Shown: piece by piece, positions 8,536 to 16,927 of the stretch
Position numbering within the stretch: position 1 is the stretch's first letter
Layout of the letters: every line of letters begins with the position of its first letter
From: Halomonas sp. LR3S48
GTDB lineage: Bacteria > Pseudomonadota > Gammaproteobacteria > Pseudomonadales > Halomonadaceae
DNA: 64,000 bases
Reading direction: 5' to 3'
Assembly: GCF_025725665.1 (NCBI RefSeq)
Contig: NZ_CP107009.1
Span: forward strand, 1,364,001 to 1,428,000
Made by a program: the position numbers and the translations under genes
The notes under the pieces: generated by a model
Told to the model about the DNA's origin: nothing
The model's database searches: none
Seen by the model: only the letters and a program-made list of their open reading frames with translations

Positions 8536-10016
8536 GAAGATTCCTCCATAGAGTGGGTGTGGGAGCGCGTATCGGTAATGCGCCTCGTGCGGCGCAGCAT
8601 GCGTCCGGCACGTTCGCTGGTGGCCTCGCCTTGGCGATAGCCGATGACACCGTTGACCATGACCATCTCGATGCCCCGGGCCGGGGCAATGGGGGTGTCG
8701 TAGTCGGCGGTATCGGCGAGAGTGGCGAGATCGAACAGCGTCAGGTCGGCAAAGGCCCCGGCGCGGATCACGCCGCGATCATCGAGGCCGAAGTTGGCGG
8801 CCGACAGGCCGGTCATCTTGCGTACCGCCTCGGCCAGGGGCATCAGGCCCAGGTCGCGGCTGTAGTGCGCCAGCACGCGGGGGAAGGCGCCCCATAGCCG
8901 CGGGTGCGGGTGCGGATCGTTGGGCAGGCCATCGGAGCCGACCATCGACAGCGGATGGGCCAGCACCCGGCGCATGTCGTCCTCGCTCATGTTGTGGTAG
9001 ACCGCCCCGGCCGGCTGCAGGCGCCGCGCCGCGTCCAGCAGGGACACGCCCCAGTCGGCGGCGATGTCCGCAAGCGGACGGCGGGCCTGCTCGGGATGCG
9101 GCTCGGACCAGGTGATGACGATCTCGATCTCGTCGGTGACCTGCCCCAGGTCGAGGGTCGAGGATCCCGCCGTGTAGGGGTAGCAGTCGCAGTGGGCGCA
9201 TTGGTGACGAGCCGCATTTTCCAGCTTTTCCAGGGCATGCGGAGCACCGCCCCAATTCCCGGCGCCGGCGCACTTCAGGTGCGAGATGACCAGCGGCACC
9301 CGGCCGTGGCGTGCGGTGGCGAAGGCTTCGTCCATGGCCTCGAACAGCCCGGCGAACTCGTCGCGCAGATGGGTGGTATAGACCCCGCCGGCCCGGCCCA
9401 ACGCGGCCACCAACGGCTGCATTTCCGCCGTGGGGGCATGAAAGGCGTTGCGGTAGGCGAGACCCGAGCTCAACCCCAGGGCGCCCTCGGCCAGGGCCCG
9501 GCGCAACAGGGATTCCATGGCGGCGATCTCCGCGTTACTGGCGGGGCGGGCGAAGTCGTCCATCACCTGGCTGCGCAGGCTGGTATGGCCCACCAGGGCG
9601 GCGACGTTGACGCTGGGGTTCGCGGCTTCCACCGCCTCGGCATAGGCGGCGAAGCTCGGATAGCGAAAATCCTCGGCCTGGCCCAGCAGGTTCATGGGAT
9701 CGGGGACATCACCTGAGAGGGACACCGGGCTGGCGCTGATGCCGCAGTTGCCCACCACCACCGTGGTCACACCCTGAGAGAGCTTGGGCAGCATTTCGGG
9801 GGTGCGAATCACATTGGTATCGTCATGGGTGTGCACATCGATGAAGCCCGGTGCCAGGTAGAGACCGTCGGCGTCGATCTCGCTGACTGCCCCGGCGGAG
9901 GAGAGCTCTCCCACGGCGGCGATGCGGTCGCCGCGCACGGCCACGTCGGCCCGGAAGGGCGCGGCGCCGGTACCGTCGACGATCCAGGCGTTGCGGATCA
10001 GCAGGTCGTAGCGCAT
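8532..10016 (-). CDS. N-acyl-D-amino-acid deacylase (amidohydrolase superfamily)
   Basis: 494 residues, typical D-aminoacylase size. Motifs in order: LIRNAWIVDGTG, metal-binding GFIDVHTHDD, NCGIS, SSGLAYRN, THLRDE, SHLKC, DCYPYTAGSSTL and MVGSDGLP. The family hydrolyses N-acyl-D-amino acids (or N-acyl-D-Glu/Asp) to free D-amino acid and carboxylate, using zinc. Start chosen at MRYDLLIRN, one base after the rpiR stop; the 15 upstream in-frame codons overlap rpiR and do not resemble the family. It is in an operon with rpiR upstream and ridA downstream. Confidence 0.92.
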   Translation of the reverse strand: MRYDLLIRNAWIVDGTGAAPFRADVAVRGDRIAAVGELSSAGAVSEIDADGLYLAPGFIDVHTHDDTNVIRTPEMLPKLSQGVTTVVVGNCGISASPVSLSGDVPDPMNLLGQAEDFRYPSFAAYAEAVEAANPSVNVAALVGHTSLRSQVMDDFARPASNAEIAAMESLLRRALAEGALGLSSGLAYRNAFHAPTAEMQPLVAALGRAGGVYTTHLRDEFAGLFEAMDEAFATARHGRVPLVISHLKCAGAGNWGGAPHALEKLENAARHQCAHCDCYPYTAGSSTLDLGQVTDEIEIVITWSEPHPEQARRPLADIAADWGVSLLDAARRLQPAGAVYHNMSEDDMRRVLAHPLSMVGSDGLPNDPHPHPRLWGAFPRVLAHYSRDLGLMPLAEAVRKMTGLSAANFGLDDRGVIRAGAFADLTLFDLATLADTADYDTPIAPARGIEMVMVNGVIGYRQGEATSERAGRMLRRTRRITDTRSHTHSMEESS

Positions 10017-10017
10017 G

Positions 10018-10881
10018 TCAGTCTCCCAGCGGCTGGCGATTGTCGCCGCCGCGATGGGCATCGAGGGTGAGTTTCAGGCGGCGCAGCTTGTCGCGGGAGC
10101 GCTCGCGATGGCGCAGGGCCAGCTCCAGGGCCAGCACGTCGATGGCGGCGAGCATGGCGTAACGCGACGCCGAGGGGTGATAGATGAAGTCGGTTTCGCG
10201 GGCCGCCACCGGCAACGTAACGTCGGCATGCTCCGCCAGGGGCGAGCCCTGGGCGGTGATCGCCACGACCTGGGCACCGTACTGGCGGGCGATGCGCGCC
10301 GATTCCACCATCTCCGGCGTATGGCCAGTCACCGAGAGCACCACCACCACGTCGTCGGGTTCGAGGGTCGAGGCCACCATGCGCGGCAGCAGGGCCTGGG
10401 GATAGGCGCAGATCGCATAGCCGAGGCGCACCAGGCGGAACTGCATCTCCTGCGCCAGCATGCTGGAGCCGCCGCCGGCACCGAAGACGAGGATCTGACG
10501 GGCGGCGTCGAGCCGATCCACGGCGCCGGCCACGTCGGCCTGGGCCATCAGGTCGCGGTTCACCGCGAGGGTCTGGGTGGCAATCTCGTAGACCGCGGCG
10601 GGGCCGTCCTCGGGGGCCGACTCCTGAATGAAACGCCGGCCCGCAGCCAGTGACCGTGTCAAACGGGTCTTGAGGTCGCGCACGTTGTTGCAACCCACGG
10701 CGCGGGCGAAGCGTGTCACGCTGGCATCGCTCACGCCGGCCCGGGCGGCGATCTCGCTGATGCTGGCCTCGGTGACGAAGTCGATATCGGCGAAGATCAG
10801 CTCGGCGACTTTCTTCTCAGCGTCGCGCAGGCTGGCGAAGTCCGCCGTAATGCGGGAGAGGATGTCGATCTCTTGGCTCAC
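10018..10881 (-). CDS. RpiR/MurR-family transcriptional regulator
   Basis: 287 residues with an N-terminal RpiR helix-turn-helix (ISEIAARAGVSDASVTRFARA, about residues 40-60) and a C-terminal SIS domain (VFGAGGGSSMLAQEM; VLSVTGHTPEMVE). SIS domains in this family bind phosphosugars or related effectors. First gene of the minus-strand D-amino-acid operon and divergent to the PLP deaminase, so it is the obvious local regulator of both. RpiR members next to D-aminoacylases are common; the effector here is unknown. Confidence 0.9.
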   Translation of the reverse strand: MSQEIDILSRITADFASLRDAEKKVAELIFADIDFVTEASISEIAARAGVSDASVTRFARAVGCNNVRDLKTRLTRSLAAGRRFIQESAPEDGPAAVYEIATQTLAVNRDLMAQADVAGAVDRLDAARQILVFGAGGGSSMLAQEMQFRLVRLGYAICAYPQALLPRMVASTLEPDDVVVVLSVTGHTPEMVESARIARQYGAQVVAITAQGSPLAEHADVTLPVAARETDFIYHPSASRYAMLAAIDVLALELALRHRERSRDKLRRLKLTLDAHRGGDNRQPLGD

Positions 10882-10991
10882 CGAAGGGCTCCTGTGTCTT
10901 GCCTCGTTTGAAAATTATGTTAGTTTCTAACCTTTCGTCAAGTAAGTGTGAAAATAACTATCAAGAAGGGCCTGTCGAGAGGAGGCATGAC
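10882..10991. promoter_or_regulatory. Divergent promoter region of rpiR operon and PLP deaminase
   Basis: 110 bp, much more AT-rich than its surroundings. It holds an imperfect dyad GAAAATTATGTTAGTTTC (10910-10927) and a second GAAAAT at 10949-10954 about 39 bp further on. These are candidate RpiR sites. A GGAGG at the right edge serves the deaminase start. No -10/-35 pair is assigned with confidence. Confidence 0.4.
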
Positions 10992-12233
10992 ATGCAGGAG
11001 TTCGGGGGCAGCATCGCGAAGGGAGCCGGCGTCGAGCGGCGAGGCGTCGACAAGGGCACCGTCGAGGTCGGACCCGACCTGTTGAGCGGAGTCAGTTTGC
11101 CGGCGGCGGTGCTTCATGAGGCGCCGCTGGCACACAACCTGGCGTGGATGCAGCGCTTCGCCGAAGCCCACGGCGCTCGCCTGGCGCCCCACGGCAAGAC
11201 CACCATGACGCCAGCCCTGTTCCGGCGGCAGCTCGAGGCGGGGGCATGGGGCATCACCCTGGCAACGGCACCCCAGTGCCGTGCCGCCTTCGCGCATGGC
11301 GTGCGGCGCCTGTTGATGGCCAACCAACTGGTGGGGCAGGCCAATATGGCCATGGTGGCGGACTTGATCGCGGCTGGCGCCGACTTCTACTGCGTGGTGG
11401 ATGGCATCGAGAACGTGCGCCAGTTGGGACGCTTCTTCGCCGAGCGAAACCTGCGCCTGGCGGTGCTGATCGAGCTGGGCGTGCCGGGCGGGCGCTGCGG
11501 CTGTCGCAGCCAGGAGGCCGTTCAGGCCCTGGCCGAGGCCGTCGCGGCCGAACCGGCGCTGGACCTCGCCGGGCTGGAGGGCTACGAGGGTGTTGTACAC
11601 GGCAAGGACCCCGCCGCTGCGGTGCGCGACTATGCCCAGCGTCTGGTCGAGATCGCGCTGGCGCTTGATGCGGCAGGGCGATTCGATGTGGCCGAGCCCA
11701 TCATCACCGCCTCAGGCTCCGCCTGGTACGACCTGATTGCCGAAGCGTTCCAGGCCGCCTCGCTACAAGGTCGCTTCGTGCCGGTGCTGCGTCCGGGCTG
11801 CTACGTGGTGCACGACCATGGCCTCTACCGCGAGGCCCAGCGCGATGTGCTGATGCGGCGCCCCGATCTGCAGCATGGGCTCGAGCCGGCATTGGAGGTT
11901 TTCGCCCAGGTGCAATCGCTGCCCGAGCCTGGCCTGGCGATCGTTGCCCTGGGCAAGCGTGACATCGGCTACGACCAACTGCCGGTGCCCCTGCGTCGCT
12001 ACCGCGAAGGAGGCGCGCCGGACGCAACGCTCTCCGTCGCGGGGTGGCAGGTGACCAAGCTGATGGACCAGCATGCCTTCGTGCAACTGCCCGGAGACGC
12101 CGACGATATCGGTGTTGGCGATATCATCGCATTCGGCGCTTCCCATCCCTGCCTCACCTTCGACAAGTGGCGCCAGCTGCTGCTGGTGGATGAGGCGCTG
12201 GAGGTCAAGGACAGCCTGGCAACCTGCTTCTAG
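10992..12233 (+). CDS. PLP-dependent D-amino-acid deaminase / D-threonine-aldolase-like (DSD1/AlaR N-terminal fold)
   Basis: 413 residues. The alanine-racemase-type barrel carries the PLP Lys in APHGKTTMTP (about K69), and the C-terminal FGASHPCLTFDKW provides the His/Cys pair that binds metal in eukaryotic-type D-serine dehydratases and D-threonine aldolases. It probably deaminates or cleaves a D-amino acid delivered by the adjacent N-acyl-D-amino-acid deacylase, with RidA as helper. Start at the ATG 7 bp after GGAGG; an upstream frame through the AT-rich promoter was rejected. It ends 26 bp before the convergent KGSADH gene. Confidence 0.85.
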   Translation: MQEFGGSIAKGAGVERRGVDKGTVEVGPDLLSGVSLPAAVLHEAPLAHNLAWMQRFAEAHGARLAPHGKTTMTPALFRRQLEAGAWGITLATAPQCRAAFAHGVRRLLMANQLVGQANMAMVADLIAAGADFYCVVDGIENVRQLGRFFAERNLRLAVLIELGVPGGRCGCRSQEAVQALAEAVAAEPALDLAGLEGYEGVVHGKDPAAAVRDYAQRLVEIALALDAAGRFDVAEPIITASGSAWYDLIAEAFQAASLQGRFVPVLRPGCYVVHDHGLYREAQRDVLMRRPDLQHGLEPALEVFAQVQSLPEPGLAIVALGKRDIGYDQLPVPLRRYREGGAPDATLSVAGWQVTKLMDQHAFVQLPGDADDIGVGDIIAFGASHPCLTFDKWRQLLLVDEALEVKDSLATCF

Positions 12234-12259
12234 GCGACTCGAGACGCAAGCCGTACCTC

Positions 12260-13837
12260 TCAGGCCTCGCGCTTGCCGTCGACCAGACGCGATACACCCC
12301 AGGGATTGCCGTCCTTGAGCGGCTCGGGCAGCAGGCCTTGCGGCAGGGCCTGGTAGCACACCGGGCGCAGGAAGCGGAAGATCGCCGCGCTGCCCACCGA
12401 GGTGGTGCGGCTGTCGGAGGTCGCCGGGTAGGGCCCGCCGTGGACCATGGCGTGACACACCTCGACGCCCGTCGGCCAGCCGTTGGCCAGAATGCGACCC
12501 GCCTTGCGCTCGAGGATCGGCAGCAGGGCTTTCGCTGCGTCCAGGTCGCCGTCGTCCATCTGCAGGGTGGCGGTGAGCTGGCCTTCGAGCTGGGCCGCCA
12601 CGCGTTTTACTTCCTCCAGGTCGGCACACTCGATCACCAGCGAGGTGGAACCGAACACTTCCTCCTGCAGCTCGGGATCGTTGAGGAACGCCTCGGCGGC
12701 GGTGACATAAAGTCCCGCCTGGCACGGGTGGGCGGTTTCGCCGGCCTGGCCGTGGGCGACTTCCCTGACCTTCGCGTTCGACGCGAGCCGACCCACGCCC
12801 TGTTCATAGGCCGCGTGGATGCCCGGCGTCAGCATGGTCTGGGCGGCGCTCTGCTTCACGGCGTCGCCCGCCGCCTCGACGAAGGCGTCGAGCTCGGGGC
12901 CCTTGACCGCGATGACCAGGCCCGGGTTGGTGCAGAACTGCCCGGCACCCATGTTGAGCGAGGCGACGAAGCCCTCGGCGATCTTGTCGCCGCGTGCCTT
13001 GAGGGCCTCGGGCAGCAGGAACACCGGGTTGATCGAGCTCATCTCGGCGTAGACCGGGATCGGCTGCGGGCGCGATTGGGCCGTCTTCATCAGCGCCGTG
13101 CCGCCGCCGCGCGAGCCGGTGAAGCCCACCGCCTGGATGCGCGGGTCGCTGACCAGCGCCTGGCCGATCTCGCTGCCCGAGCCGAACAGCAGCGAGAACA
13201 CCCCTTCGGGCAGACCGTTCTTCTCCACGGCCTGCTGTACCGCGCGGCCGACCAGCTCCGAGGTGCCGGGGTGGGCGGAGTGGCCCTTGACGATCACCGG
13301 GCAGCCGGCGGCCAGTGCCGAGGCGGTGTCGCCACCGGCCACGCTGAAGGCCAGCGGGAAGTTGCTGGCGCCGAATACCGCGACGGGGCCGAGCGGAATG
13401 TGGCGCTGGCGCAGGTCGGCACGGGGCATGGGGTGACGGTCCGGCAGGGCCGGGTCGAGGCGCACGTCGAGCCACTCGCCGGCACGCACCACGGAAGCGA
13501 ACAGACGCAGCTGGCCGCAGGTACGGCCGCGCTCGCCCTCGAGGCGCGCCCGGGGCAGGCCGGTCTCGGCCATGGCGCGCTCGATCAATGCGTCGCCGAT
13601 GGCTTCGATCTCGCCGGCCACGGCCTCGAGGAACGCCGCGCGCTGCTCCAGCGTGGTCTCGCGGTAAGTGCCGAAGGCCGCCTCGGCGAGCTGGCAGGCG
13701 CGCTCGACCTCGGCCTTGCTACCGCCCGCGTAGGTGGGTTCCAACGTCTCGCCAGTGGCGGGATTGACGGCGTGGATGGGCTTGGAACTGCCGCTGACGG
13801 CCTCGCGGCCGATAAGTTGAAGTCCGCTGGGTTGCAT
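12260..13837 (-). CDS. 2-Oxoglutarate semialdehyde (2,5-dioxovalerate) dehydrogenase, copy 1
   Basis: 525-residue aldehyde dehydrogenase of the KGSADH type. Catalytic Cys302 (GQFCTNPG), general base Glu265 ([10 protein letters not shown]), Asn159 (FGASNF) and the cofactor Lys184 ([11 protein letters not shown]) are in place. It oxidises 2-oxoglutarate semialdehyde to 2-oxoglutarate, the last step of Weimberg-type pentonate breakdown. It is the last gene of the minus-strand L-lyxonate cluster. Two further copies of identical length lie at 25.9 and 43.5 kb; by my side-by-side reading this copy differs from the third at roughly 23 residues. Confidence 0.93.
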   Translation of the reverse strand: MQPSGLQLIGREAVSGSSKPIHAVNPATGETLEPTYAGGSKAEVERACQLAEAAFGTYRETTLEQRAAFLEAVAGEIEAIGDALIERAMAETGLPRARLEGERGRTCGQLRLFASVVRAGEWLDVRLDPALPDRHPMPRADLRQRHIPLGPVAVFGASNFPLAFSVAGGDTASALAAGCPVIVKGHSAHPGTSELVGRAVQQAVEKNGLPEGVFSLLFGSGSEIGQALVSDPRIQAVGFTGSRGGGTALMKTAQSRPQPIPVYAEMSSINPVFLLPEALKARGDKIAEGFVASLNMGAGQFCTNPGLVIAVKGPELDAFVEAAGDAVKQSAAQTMLTPGIHAAYEQGVGRLASNAKVREVAHGQAGETAHPCQAGLYVTAAEAFLNDPELQEEVFGSTSLVIECADLEEVKRVAAQLEGQLTATLQMDDGDLDAAKALLPILERKAGRILANGWPTGVEVCHAMVHGGPYPATSDSRTTSVGSAAIFRFLRPVCYQALPQGLLPEPLKDGNPWGVSRLVDGKREA

Positions 13838-13863
13838 GGAGTTTCCTTCACTTCAGATGAGAG

Positions 13864-14790
13864 TCAGTGGGTAAGGGGGAGGCGATACCAGCGCTTGGTG
13901 TTGTCATGCAGGATGGCCTGGCGGGAGTCGGGATCAACTCGTGCGACGGCATCCTCTATCAGCGCCAGCCAGTCGCGATAGCGCACCCTGAGGCTGGACA
14001 CGGGGAAGTTGCTGGCGAACAGGCAGCGCTCGGGGCCGAACAGCACCAGGGTCTCACAGAGCAGGTCGAGGTTGGCGCTGGCGTCCCAGTCATGCCAGGG
14101 CGTGCCCAGCTCCGAGAGCTTGACCGCCACGTCGGGATTGGCTGCCAGGGCGCGCATGCCGGAGCGCCAGGTGGCGAGCCCTTGAGGAGATCGGTCCCAT
14201 GGCAGCCCGGTATGGTTGAGGATGACTCGTAGTCCGGGGAAGGCCTCGAGCGTGTCAGCGGCTTCCTGTAGGTGCCAGGCGGGGACGCGCAGGTCCCAGG
14301 AGAGCCCGCGTTCGGCCAGCAGGCTCAAGCCTTTACACCAGTGACGATCCTGCAGGGTGCCACTGTCACCACGGACGTGAGCGGCCTTGTCCGGCGTAGC
14401 GGCGGTCAGTGGCTTGGCACGCACGCCACGGAACAATGGCGAGGCCATCTGGGCATCCAGCTGCGCGGCACATTCCGGTCGACCGAAGGCGGCCCAACCG
14501 ACATGTGCCGTGGGTAGCCCGTGTAGCTCATGCGTGGCGGCAATCCAGAGGGTTTCGCGCACGGCTTGACGACGTTCGGCCTCTGCTTCGCAGTGCACAC
14601 TACCCACTAGCCGGTAGCCTTCGGGAATCAGGCTTTTCAGATCAGCGACCAGGAATGGCTTGCGGATCGCACGGTAGTCGCCGAGAAAGAACCCTACCGC
14701 GGGACGATCTTCCAGCCAGGGATAGGTCACGCTGCCATCCAACGCCCACAGGTGATGGTGGGCATCGATCAATGGCTGTACGGCATTCAT
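13864..14790 (-). CDS. Amidohydrolase-2 family sugar-acid lactonase (candidate)
   Basis: 308 residues. IDAHHHLW at the N-terminus is the HxH metal motif of the fuconolactonase/rhamnonolactonase branch of PF04909; ILNHTGLPWDR, VKLSELG and FASNFPVSSL follow in the usual order. Start at MNAVQPLIDAHHH with AAGGAG upstream; the longer frame adds a Cys/Arg-rich tail unlike the family. In a cluster that degrades a sugar acid, opening of an aldonolactone (for example L-lyxono- or L-galactono-lactone) is the likely job. No cognate sugar 1-dehydrogenase lies in this cluster, so external lactone may be the substrate. Confidence 0.78.
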   Translation of the reverse strand: MNAVQPLIDAHHHLWALDGSVTYPWLEDRPAVGFFLGDYRAIRKPFLVADLKSLIPEGYRLVGSVHCEAEAERRQAVRETLWIAATHELHGLPTAHVGWAAFGRPECAAQLDAQMASPLFRGVRAKPLTAATPDKAAHVRGDSGTLQDRHWCKGLSLLAERGLSWDLRVPAWHLQEAADTLEAFPGLRVILNHTGLPWDRSPQGLATWRSGMRALAANPDVAVKLSELGTPWHDWDASANLDLLCETLVLFGPERCLFASNFPVSSLRVRYRDWLALIEDAVARVDPDSRQAILHDNTKRWYRLPLTH

Positions 14791-14836
14791 CGCTTTTGCC
14801 ACTCCTTGCGCGCGTCGGTGGTGGGCACGTATGTCG

Positions 14837-15769
14837 TCAGTCACGCAGCAGCAAGCACGACACGTCGGGTTCCGCACGCGTGGCAAAGCGACGTACGATG
14901 CGGCCGGATTCAAGATTGAGCACCCCGATATGGTCGCCTTTCAACGAGACGAAGGCGTGCTCGCCATTGGGGTGAAAGCTCATGGCGATCGGGATACTGT
15001 CGAGATCTATCCGTCCTAGCGGCTGAGGCTGCTGGTCGAACAGTGACAACGAGTTTTCGCCATAGTTGGTGGTGATCAACCGTTGTTGTGGATCGCCATA
15101 GATGCGGTTCGGGTCGCGGCCGGTGGTGGCACTGTGACGCACGCTCATCGACTCGGTATCGATGGCGACGATGCTGTCATCGTCGCGGTTGCTGATGAAC
15201 AGCGTGCGTTCATCAGTGGACAGGCAGTTGCCCTCCGGTTTGCGTCCCGGAATCATCGCAATCGGCGTGAAGGTGGCGTCATGGGGCTTGAACTTGGTGA
15301 TGGTATTGCTGAGCAGGTTGACGCCGTAGGCCCAGTCGCCGCGCCGGGTGAGGGCGAACAAGTGGGTCTTGTAGCCACCTGAGGAGACGGCCAGATCGGG
15401 AGTCGTGGTTGTGAGTGGATCATTGAACAGCAGCAGGGTGTTGTGCCCCTCGCTCATGGCGTAGAGGCGGTCCTGGTCGTCGATGCCGAGGCCGTGGATG
15501 CGGTAGTAGGGCCAGGTGCTCAGGGTATTGACGTGTTCGAAGGTCTCGAGGTCGATGACGAATACCGAACATCCGCCCTGGTCACCGATACAATCGGCGC
15601 CGAGAATGCCGTAATGGCCGACGAAGGCATACCGGCCCTGTGAGTCGACCACGAATTCATGCGGGTAGTCGGGCAGGCGGATATGCTTGAGTTCCTCGCC
15701 GCTCTGGGCATCGTACAGGCTCAGGGTGTGAGCGCACTTCTGGTTCAAAAGCAGGACTTCGCGAGTCAT
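14837..15769 (-). CDS. YncE-like beta-propeller protein of unknown function
   Basis: 310 residues made of repeating beta-propeller blades (LSLYDAQSGEEL, VFVIDLETFEHV, IVAIDTESMSVR, LSLFDQQ, IGVLNLESGRIV), like YncE/7-bladed lactonase-fold proteins. No signal peptide is visible, so it is probably cytoplasmic. It is encoded between a TRAP binding protein and a lactonase in the same direction. A second lactonase activity or a ligand-binding accessory role are both possible; I do not recognise a specific function. Starts at MTREVLLLNQK. Confidence 0.7.
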   Translation of the reverse strand: MTREVLLLNQKCAHTLSLYDAQSGEELKHIRLPDYPHEFVVDSQGRYAFVGHYGILGADCIGDQGGCSVFVIDLETFEHVNTLSTWPYYRIHGLGIDDQDRLYAMSEGHNTLLLFNDPLTTTTPDLAVSSGGYKTHLFALTRRGDWAYGVNLLSNTITKFKPHDATFTPIAMIPGRKPEGNCLSTDERTLFISNRDDDSIVAIDTESMSVRHSATTGRDPNRIYGDPQQRLITTNYGENSLSLFDQQPQPLGRIDLDSIPIAMSFHPNGEHAFVSLKGDHIGVLNLESGRIVRRFATRAEPDVSCLLLRD

Positions 15770-15794
15770 CGTGTGTGATCTCCAGGGATGGGAT

Positions 15795-15815
15795 GGCGCC
15801 CGGTTGACGGGCGCC
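15795..15815. other. Stem-loop between dctP and the beta-propeller gene
   Basis: Perfect 8-bp stem GGCGCCCG / CGGGCGCC with a GTTGA loop in the short gap after the TRAP binding-protein gene. No T-run follows on the minus strand. It probably protects the upstream message end or attenuates read-through. Confidence 0.5.
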
Positions 15816-15847
15816 TGCTGTTAGATGATGCCGTCGATGCTGCGGCG

Positions 15848-16831
15848 TCAGTCCTGCTGTGCGACACCCTGAATGGCATCGATCCATTCGCTGCCGTTCT
15901 CGGCGATATAGCTGTCCCAGGTTGGGCGAATCACTTCCTGGAAGGCAGCGGTATCCACCTCTTCCTCGACCTGCATGCCGTTCTCACGAAGCGTGGCAAT
16001 GATCTGCTGCTCATTCTCGAGATTCAGCTCGCGCTGGTAGGCACCGGCTTCACGCGCTGACTCGACCAGCGCCTGCTGATACTCGGGCGAGAGGCTGTCG
16101 AACTTGTCCTGGTTCATCACCATGATCAGCGAGGTATAGGCCTGGTTGGTCAGTGACAGGAAATCCTGCACCTCGTGGAAGCCTGCCGACCAGACGATGC
16201 CGATGGGATGATCCTGGGCATCCACGGTACCGGTCTCGAGTGCCGTGTAGAGTTCGCCGATGGGCATCGGGACCGGGTTGGCGCCAAGCAGCGAGAACGC
16301 CTCGATCAGCGACTTGTTGGAGTTGGTGCGCATCACCAGCCCCTTGACGTCGTCGGGAGTCTTGATGGGATGCTTAGAGTTGGTCATGGCGCGAAAGCCG
16401 ACTTCCCAGAATGCCAGGCCCTTGAGGCCAACTTCCTCTAGCAGCCCAAGCGCTCTCTGGCCGACCTCGCCGTCGAGTACGCGATAGGCTTGTTCGCGGT
16501 CGGCGAAGATATAAGGCAGGTCGAAGGCGCCGAGCGCGGGCTCGAGTCCGGCGAAGTTGGGGTTGCCGGACATCTCGATGTCGATGGTGCCGCTGCGAAC
16601 GCCGGAGATCATCTGCTGGTCGCCACCGAGCACGCCGTTGCCGAAGATGTTGATGGTGACCTCGCCGTTGGTGCGTTCCTCGACCAGTTCGGCGAAGTGT
16701 TCCGCCGCGGCCTGCTGGGTGTCGCTATCCGGGGCGGCGTGTGCCAGCTTGAGCACGGTGGCGGCCTGGGCCTGCGACAGTGAGCCGGTGACGAACAAGG
16801 CGATCGTAGTGGCTTTTATTAGACGCTTCAT
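15848..16831 (-). CDS. dctP: TRAP transporter solute-binding protein (DctP family)
   Basis: 327 residues with a signal peptide (MKRLIKATTIALFVTGSLSQAQA|ATV). The start was chosen to expose it; the upstream frame adds 31 hydrophilic residues. The conserved acid-binding Arg is in GLVMRTNSN, and GTVDAQDHP matches the sugar-acid-binding DctP branch. It is third in a dctQ-dctM-dctP order, unlike the other TRAP sets here, and sits directly before the beta-propeller, lactonase and KGSADH genes. Likely ligand a pentonate or hexonate. Confidence 0.9.
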   Translation of the reverse strand: MKRLIKATTIALFVTGSLSQAQAATVLKLAHAAPDSDTQQAAAEHFAELVEERTNGEVTINIFGNGVLGGDQQMISGVRSGTIDIEMSGNPNFAGLEPALGAFDLPYIFADREQAYRVLDGEVGQRALGLLEEVGLKGLAFWEVGFRAMTNSKHPIKTPDDVKGLVMRTNSNKSLIEAFSLLGANPVPMPIGELYTALETGTVDAQDHPIGIVWSAGFHEVQDFLSLTNQAYTSLIMVMNQDKFDSLSPEYQQALVESAREAGAYQRELNLENEQQIIATLRENGMQVEEEVDTAAFQEVIRPTWDSYIAENGSEWIDAIQGVAQQD

Positions 16832-16870
16832 GATGTTGTCTCTCTTGTGGGTGGCGTTGCGGTGTATTGG

Positions 16871-16894
16871 CGTGAGCTGAACGTCCAGCTCACG
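16871..16894. other. Stem-loop between dctM and dctP
   Basis: 9-bp perfect stem CGTGAGCTG / CAGCTCACG with a 6-base loop in the 96-bp gap upstream of the binding-protein gene on the minus strand. Because it precedes dctP, it may set the ratio of binding protein to permease by processing or partial termination. Confidence 0.5.
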
Positions 16895-16927
16895 CACGGG
16901 GGGGCGAAGGTGGCCGTATGTCATCGT

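Noticed and set aside
12338..13981. Plus-strand frame of about 547 codons over KGSADH copy 1, with equivalents over copies 2 and 3
   Set aside because: Its recurrence simply follows the repeated gene on the other strand; the protein reads as Gly/Ala/Arg/His-rich shadow sequence.
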